From: Zerene cesonia
Taxonomy: Eukaryota > Arthropoda > Insecta > Lepidoptera > Pieridae
Assembly (NCBI RefSeq): GCF_012273895.1
Contig: NC_052111.1
Location: forward strand, 806,001 to 870,000
Direction of reading: 5' to 3'
Length of the DNA stretch: 64,000 nucleotides
The translations under genes were made by a program, and so were the position numbers. The notes beneath the pieces were generated by a model that ran no database searches, was not told the DNA's origin, and worked only from the letters and a program-made list of their open reading frames with translations. Positions 57,974 to 64,000 of this stretch are shown one piece after another. How positions within the stretch are numbered: position 1 is the first letter of the stretch; each line of letters starts with the position of its first letter.

Positions 57974-60900
57974 CTGAAATTGAATAGCATCAGTTGTAAT
58001 ATACGATAATATGACGTTTTAAAATTTAGTATAAAATGCGTAAATGTTTTATTTTTTTACAATGCTATAGTCATTCGTTTTTAAACTATCAATTAGAATG
58101 TCTCTTGATTCTAATATCCTTGCGATGAAAAGAAAAATAGAAGAAATCTAATTTATTGTGGGAGTCGAGCACGCTTCGGCACGAATTGGGCCAGTTCGCA
58201 CCGGGGGAGTACCACACCCCCACAGAAAACCGGCGTAAAACAGTGGCATGCCACTGGGTTTCCTACGGAGAGTGGGGGAGCCGGAGGCCCGTTTCCTTTC
58301 CCTCACCCGTCCCAGTCCATTCCTTCTTTCCAGTTGTTAATCCTTATTTTTCCCTTACCCCATAAATGTGAGCAGCGCATTCGCAGAGACACTATCTTTG
58401 TGAATGTTCATGGGCGATGGTGATCGCTTACCATCAGGCGAATAACCAGCTCAGTTGCCCGCTATGACATATAATAAATATTAAAAGCCTTTGTCTTCCC
58501 ACCCATAAATTCAACTGAATCGCTTCATCTCGAAATGTACCGTCCCATTTACGCGCAGACCGTTTGTTCGTGACATAATTATCATAAAAATACACACCTA
58601 ACGCAGGACCGAAGGTTAAATTGAATATTCCAGAGGTCATCATGAAAATCCCCATCGCAGCCGTATAGTGGTCTGGTGCTACCGACTCTGATATTACTAA
58701 AATAACAACCACTAATAGAATACAGCGAGCACCACCCATTAATGTAATGAAAGAAAGCATCACAGCCTTGTTATCTGATAGAAGTATTCCTGTAATTTAA
58801 AACATTTTAATTAAACAAAAATTTCCACAGCTACGGACGCACCCCTGACGTCACTAATGATGCGTTAACTTCTATATGAATGGGAACTTTTAAAATTTAA
58901 ACGTAATATTTACAGTTATATTAAAGCCCGGGTACGTATTATGGTAATTTCTGTGATAGCAATTATCGATAGAAAAATCATGACCATTATACTTTTATAA
59001 ACTCTAGCTATGTCATATCATCATGTTTAAGACAAACGAAAAGAAACATAGTAGGTAACTGTTTTTAAATTCAATAATTTTATTAATAAACTTGATAATA
59101 CTTACAAAAATGTCAATTCAAAGTAATTTAAAATAATATGTAAGATACATATTCAAAACAGCTGAATGATTAAATACGTATTGAAATGAATTAGTTTGTG
59201 AACCAGTTCCAGGCGGTATTTTAAATGAAAAAAAAACACATGTATTATAAATACCTATTCTCGAAAAAACGCCAAGGATAATACCACAAAGGTATAGTTC
59301 ACGACTTCCTAATTTTTTAAGCCATTTATTCAAGAGAATGAGTGATAATCTCATTATCAAGTCACCAAACGAAATCAGCGAAATAGCCCAGGCGATATCT
59401 GACTGAAAAAAATAAAATATTTTAAAACTATAAGAATATAAGAAAGACAATAACGAAGTGGGAAAGTCATCAACATCAGAAGAAAGTTTACTTTTCTTTG
59501 AAAAATTTATAAATAATTAAAACACTAGGTTTTCAAAAATGCAAAATAAAAATGTATAATATTATTGCATTTTATTTCATGTTATTATTATATTTACATA
59601 CTGAAACCAATAAACAGAAGAAAAATTAAATTAAACCTTTAAATTTCTATTTAGACGATAACTCAGTTGAATAGTAATATATTCAGCTACGTATTTCACA
59701 AAATATTCATGATATATAAAAATGGGATTAGCATGAGAAACAAGAAATGGACAGATAAAATTGCCTTATTTAACATTTTATTGCAAAAATATAGTTTTGA
59801 TCGAATATTTTTTGCAATCTCAAGTAGATTATGATCATTTGTCACGGTGAAGATAATTGAATAATTTACTATGACAATTAATCAAATATTAAATTAATGG
59901 AACGATAGTCTTAAAACTCACAATGAACTCAAAATGAACTTGTAGTTTAATAGTATTGATAAAGTTAAAAATTGTGTGTTTAGTTTCAATTTATATTCTA
60001 TTTTATATTTAATGTATTATATGTATGTTAGTATGTAAGGTATTTATTTTATAAAATATGCATATAATATGAGTCCGTGTAATTTGATCGTAACCTAATA
60101 CAATTAAACAAATTAAAAATAAACTTCAACAATCATGTAATAAGCCGAAACTCAAACATTTATTTCTTCAACTAGATTTTACTAAGAAACGCTTTTGAAT
60201 CGTCAAATACAGATAAAAAATAATTAAATACCTCCAGTTTGGAAAGAAAGTTTTTTTTATGTCATAGCGGGCAACTGAGCTGGTGGTGCTCGACTCCCAC
60301 AACAAGTTTCTACAGAGAAAATCAGACATGAACCTCTGTAGTTGCTTTTTTGAAAACACATCAATATAAAAACATTGTATATTTAAAGTAATAACCGTGC
60401 TAGATAACTGTCCTGTTGTTTTTAAGCGAAACCATTTCATATACTATATTGAATAAATTCATTAACAGCATAGTAAGCCACTATTAATAAACTGATAGTT
60501 TCGTTTTTTATTTAATTTTATGCTACCAAACTACGAGTACTTACTACAATCAAGAATTTTTAAACCGTATTTCTTGACCCAATACATAAGATGTACCGTA
60601 AACTTACTTCGTTCCAACCATAGGATTGCATTGCTTGAGGAATCATCAAATTATATGTTACTTCAACTGCTACGCATACAGTGGGTACAAAACAAGACAG
60701 TGACAGCGGATAGGTTTTTAGTAACTGTAGGTTTACTACAGTCCCAATTAATGCTCTGAAAACAAGTTTTTATTATATATCTGTTAACTTAAATAATAAA
60801 TTTAAAAGTAATAAAAAAGTTTAAAAAGATCATGGTCATTATGGTCATCAACTTTTTTGGATTCTTATTTTATTTTAAATTGCTTGAAAATAAAAAAATT

Positions 60901-63882
60901 GTACTACTGAAAATGTAACATATATATTCATATTATTGAAGCGATTCTGAATTAAACAGTTCACCTACTCACAGCTTTTTATAAATATCATATTGTACAA
61001 CTTATATGAAAACAAATAATAATAATTAATTAGTAATTTAATTGTGAAAAATAAAAATTACACGAAATATCATTAGCTGTGATAAAATTGGAGTATTTAG
61101 ATGGAGTCAGGTATCCAACAGCTGTTATAATATTAAAAAAATTAACCATCCAGTATTAAAATTTACTAAACTTTAAAGATCCTCACACAGATTACCAACT
61201 TACATGAAACTTCTTCTTGTATGCATTTTCTTATCATCACTTTCATTTAACTCCTTATAAACATTTACTTCCTTCGTATCTTCTTTATTTATTTCATTTG
61301 TAGTCATTGTCTCTTGTAATAAGAGTTTAATTTCTGTAACGCATTATTTGACATTTGATTTATTTGAAAACGATTTAAAAATAGTCAAGTACAAGTCGAA
61401 CTCGTGTCACTAAGGATTCCGTACAAATAAGTTAAAGCGTAAATGCAAGAAAAATTTATCAACCATCCAATTAATTACCGTGCCGTTAACCAAGATAGTT
61501 ATTTATATGTTATTATAGCGGCAACAGCAATAACATCGCGTCTAAAAATTTCAGCTGGCCAACTATCACGGTTAAACAGCGATACTCACCGCTTTCTTTG
61601 GGTGAAATTTTAACTTTTTTCATATGCAATGCCACGGGATGGTACAGAACTGCACCAACAAAAGCATGTACGGAAACAGCTGTCGCCCATATTAAAGCAC
61701 TTCTATGCCCGAATACTTCGATACACCACTTCAAAATCTGAGGCGCTAATAAACTTACCAACGCTGCAAATAACATAGTTTTTGATATATTTCACTTTTT
61801 GCAAACATTAAGCAAACATAAGTAAGCAATATCATAATAATCCTTCATTATAAAATCGTATTTAAAACATGATCAAAATTCTTAATTTAAGCATTATTAT
61901 AAATTTTTACCTGATAAAGTTTGGAAAAGACTGATGGCAAGTAAACGTTTTTCAACAAAATAGTCATTAATAATGGATGTTGATACAGTAAAAATGAACC
62001 CAAGGCCAAAACTCTGAAAAACCAAATCATCAGAAACGTCGTTTGTTAAACTTTAAGGTACTTTAAGGTACGTTCATACTCAACCATGCATAGTTTCTAT
62101 GCATGGTTGAGTATGAACGTAAAAATTTATTAAATAGATATCTGCCATTTACCCTCGTATGATTTGTAAAACAAAACTGAACTCCATTTTAAAAAACGGG
62201 CATGAGCAAGAAACTAAAAAAGTCGGTGATATGATATCTGCCAACCTGCTTTTATAGGAGGCCTGAATATCACTGTAGGTTAAAGTGGCGTCAAGAGGGA
62301 TTAGACATTGATATTGATGATAAGCTAAAAGCAGTGGTGGCTCAGTGGTGAGAACCTCGGACTTCAAAATCCATAAGTCGGGGTTCGAGACCGGGCGAGC
62401 GTGCAGGAAATAAGTTGATTTTTCAATTTATCTGCGCATGTAGAATAACATCACCACTGCTCACGGTGAAGGAAAACATTGTGAGGAAACCGGCATGTCC
62501 GAGAATCAAAAGTTTGACGACATGTGACATCTGCCAACCCGCACTTGGCCAGCGTGGTAAATTATGGCCTGAACCCTCATAGGAGGCCTGTGTCCATTAG
62601 TGGGGACATATATGGGCTGATGATGATTGATGATAATGGTGATGATGACGGTGTATCTCATCTGTTATGTATATTTCGTATATTGAGTTTGTAGGTATTA
62701 GACAATTGAATATCTTACCTGTACTAAGCTTTGGAAGAAAAAGAATGTAATCTTAGACTTAGAAAAAGCCGAGCAAAACAGCCCGCAATTAAACAGAACA
62801 GCCGCAAGCAGACCTGTTTGTCGCTTTGATAGTATTTTAAATAACGGCGCAGTCATAAAACCTGAAATCAAATTGCAAAAGTTTGTATTAAAATTTCAGC
62901 ATTGTACAATCTTATTAGCATTAATTATATTTTTGAGTTATGTTACAGGGTGTTCTATTTTTGATACAACATTTAGCTAATAACTTTTTAAAAGTGGTAA
63001 TGACTACGTTTAATTGAGTGGTCCGTAACTTATAACTCGCAAGTCGATCAATTAAACAGATGTAATATACCTCAACCCACACGACTTAGCTTTACAAAGT
63101 ACTCGAATCTTAAATACTTCTTGCGATATTAACTTGCATTAACTATTTATATATTTAATTCAAAACGTGTAGACCCTGCACAGTAAAACACTGACATTTT
63201 TTATCAAATGAAAGGAACAAAAAAACATACAACTATATTCATAATTTTATATTACCTTATACAACCTTAAGGAATTGGTTAAGCCATTATGTTATTTATA
63301 TGACACTCTCAGCATAATATTATGTCCACCGTCCGTGCTTAAACAGGCAGACAGATAGACGTAGGAATGTTACTAGACAAGTTAGGATGTTGTATTTGAC
63401 GAATATAAATGATATTATCGAACACATTAATACCTTTAAACGAGCAATTCTGGTAAATAAAAGCGAAAGGTCACTCACTTATTATGAAATCTCGAGAACT
63501 GCTATACGTAGTAATGAAATTTTGTAGGAAATTGGTTTATAGTTAGTAGGTATCCGAATTATAAAGGATTTTGTTTAAATGAAATCGAAGGTTCAGTAAT
63601 TTTTGCGTGAAAAAGTAACAAACACACACACACACATCCTTACAAACTTTCGCATTTATAATATGAGTAGATAGAAGTAGATAGTAGATAGTAGATAGTA
63701 GATAGATAGATAGATAGATAGAAGTAGGATAGGATAGGATTGATATGACACTTACCGGCTAAGGCCGCACAAATGCCACCGACTCCATTAAGAGTAGTGA
63801 TATCGGTAGAACCCATGTGCAATTCCGTAAAGAAGTTCTGGTACAATATCCCGAAGCAATTTGTAAAAGAGTTTAGAATACT
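57840..63882 (-). CDS. Gene D: MCT/SLC16-like MFS transporter, 5' exon off window
   Basis: Nine exons on the minus strand: 63756-63882, 62719-62861, 61911-62013, 61590-61763, 61204-61333, 60608-60755, 59255-59402, 58598-58789, 57840-57973. They give 1299 nt, 432 residues plus stop TAG (57840-57842), in one frame. Exon 1 with the TM1 signature must lie right of base 64000; by analogy with B it adds about 30 residues. Seen: TM5 signature YFVEKR, TM8 pair FGDLIMR (Asp and Arg both kept), a short polar central loop (exon 6), and a short basic tail ending in EKS. Exon lengths and phases match B except exon 5 (174 against 177), exon 6 (130 against 127) and the last exon. Its stop lies about 1.7 kb downstream of the gene B start, so D and B are close tandem neighbours. 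Substrate unknown. Confidence 0.9.
58158..58470 (-). repeat. R2 dispersed repeat, full length (gene D intron 9)
   Basis: Partner of 47073-47385; both termini intact. Confidence 0.8.
58598..58789 (-). CDS. Gene D exon 9 (TM10-TM11 region)
   Basis: 192 nt, phase 1 to 1, donor GTGTGT. Contains LMGGARCILLVVVILV and ends GIFNLTFGPAL. Confidence 0.9.
58790..59254 (-). other. Gene D intron 8
   Basis: 465 nt, nothing recognised. Confidence 0.75.
59255..59402 (-). CDS. Gene D exon 8 (TM8, Asp/Arg pair)
   Basis: 148 nt, phase 0 to 1, donor GTATTT. Contains SLISFGDLIMRLSLILL, with Asp and Arg at the family positions. Confidence 0.9.
59403..60607 (-). other. Gene D intron 7
   Basis: AT-rich; contains the 45-nt R2 remnant at 60258-60302 and nothing else recognised. 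Confidence 0.75.
60258..60302 (+). repeat. R2 element with whole interior deleted (gene D)
   Basis: Same joined-ends remnant as 45241-45285. Confidence 0.75.
60608..60755 (-). CDS. Gene D exon 7 (TM7)
   Basis: 148 nt, phase 2 to 0, donor GTAAGT. Ends IPQAMQSYGWNE. Identified by homology to gene B exon 7 and by splice sites. Confidence 0.88.
60756..61203 (-). other. Gene D intron 6
   Basis: 448 nt, nothing recognised. Confidence 0.75.
61204..61333 (-). CDS. Gene D exon 6 (cytoplasmic loop)
   Basis: 130 nt, phase 1 to 2, donor GTAAGT. Hydrophilic, rich in Asn, Lys and Glu. Not visible as a long open frame, but it joins exons 5 and 7 in phase. Confidence 0.85.
61590..61763 (-). CDS. Gene D exon 5 (TM5-TM6)
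   Basis: 174 nt, phase 1 to 1, donor GTGAGT. Contains QILKWCIEVFGHR and YHPVALHMKKV. Confidence 0.9.
61911..62013 (-). CDS. Gene D exon 4 (TM4 to start of TM5)
   Basis: 103 nt, phase 0 to 1. Carries SFGLGFIFTVS and the TM5 signature YFVEKRLLAIS. Confidence 0.9.
62069..62121. repeat. Perfect 25-bp hairpin in gene D intron 3
   Basis: Arms 62069-62093 and 62097-62121 around a 3-nt loop. Same as 43416-43468. Confidence 0.9.
62331..62649 (+). mobile_element. tRNA-derived SINE, near full length (gene D)
   Basis: Head with TGGCTCAGTGG and GGTTCGAGACC, body shared with 23624-23760, tail of GATGAT repeats. Partner of 42889-43209. Confidence 0.75.
62719..62861 (-). CDS. Gene D exon 3 (TM2-TM3)
   Basis: 143 nt, phase 1 to 0. 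Begins GFMTAPLFKILSKRQTG. Copy C has Leu for the Phe (one residue difference). Confidence 0.9.
62862..63755 (-). other. Gene D intron 2
   Basis: The first part (to 63107) is shared with copy C; the rest is unique here and ends in a Helitron-like start with microsatellite (63600-63740). Confidence 0.75.
63600..63740 (-). mobile_element. Helitron-like (Lep1-type) 5' part with tetranucleotide microsatellite
   Basis: Minus-strand start motif next to a run of TAGA and GGATA units (about 63665-63740). No GC-rich CTAG end, so the 3' part is missing. Confidence 0.6.
63756..63882 (-). CDS. Gene D exon 2
   Basis: 127 nt, phase 0 to 1, donor GTAAGT. Begins SILNSFTNCFGILYQNFF; homologous to exon 2 of A and B. 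No counterpart exists in copy C. Confidence 0.9.
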
Positions 63883-64000
63883 CTGAAAATAAAAAATAAT
63901 GATTATTATTGCCTTCTTATATTTCAACTCCCCAAATAAAGGGGGCTATAGGAGGTTAAGCCAATTTTGTTAACCAACTTCAATAAATTCACTTCGTAGT

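Larger units (their letters stand above)
62014..62718 (-). other. Gene D intron 3
   Basis: Contains the 25-bp hairpin (62069-62121) and a SINE (62331-62649). Confidence 0.8.
56479..63107 (-). repeat. Large inverted duplicate, arm 2 (pairs with 42427-49020)
   Basis: Partner of arm 1, embedded in the long contig 50021-64000 and continuous with gene D exon 2 and the 5' end of gene B. It is therefore the better-anchored copy. Confidence 0.93.

Noticed and set aside
1..64000. CRISPR array, operon, phage or viral genes
   Set aside because: No regularly spaced direct repeats and no such genes; all identifiable coding sequence is spliced eukaryotic transporter genes.

Overview
The window is animal genomic DNA, most likely from a moth or butterfly (Lepidoptera). 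It is AT-rich, has short exons with GT/AG introns, and carries dispersed repeats of types common in that order: Helitron-like (Lep1-type) elements ending in CTAG, tRNA-derived SINEs, and a repeat family called R2 here. There is no prokaryotic or viral gene content.

The coding content is a tandem array of three genes on the minus strand. All encode monocarboxylate-transporter-like proteins of the major facilitator superfamily (MCT/SLC16 type). Gene A (142..22291) lacks only its last exon, which lies off the left edge. Gene B (34905..56120) is complete: ten exons that join in frame to 473 residues. Gene D (57840..63882) lacks only its first exon, off the right edge. The three share exon order, exon lengths and intron phases, so they arose by tandem duplication. 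Gene A differs in having one 423-nt exon where B has three (143+103+177 nt), and in a much longer central loop. Gene B has Asn in place of the TM8 Asp of the family's Asp-x-x-x-Arg pair.

The sequence is a scaffold of six contigs joined by five gaps of exactly 1000 N, i.e. placeholders. Gene exons confirm the order of the large contigs. Two small contigs look wrong or collapsed. Contig 42403..49020 is an inverted near-identical copy of 56479..63107 carrying exons 3-10 of gene D (listed as copy C). It sits antisense inside intron 3 of gene B and is best read as a misplaced alternative haplotype, not a nested gene. Contig 15619..17190, in intron 1 of gene A, shares its start with both neighbouring contigs and ends in a perfect 78-bp fold-back. 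That is the pattern expected of one arm of a collapsed palindrome of about 3 kb.

Layout: 1-22.3 kb gene A with long repeat-bearing introns; 22.3-34.9 kb intergenic with many repeats; 34.9-56.1 kb gene B; 56.1-57.8 kb a short spacer; 57.8 kb to the right edge gene D. The proteins are predicted plasma-membrane solute carriers. Their substrates cannot be read from the sequence, and the TM1 lysine of classical lactate transporters is not present at the aligned position in any of them.
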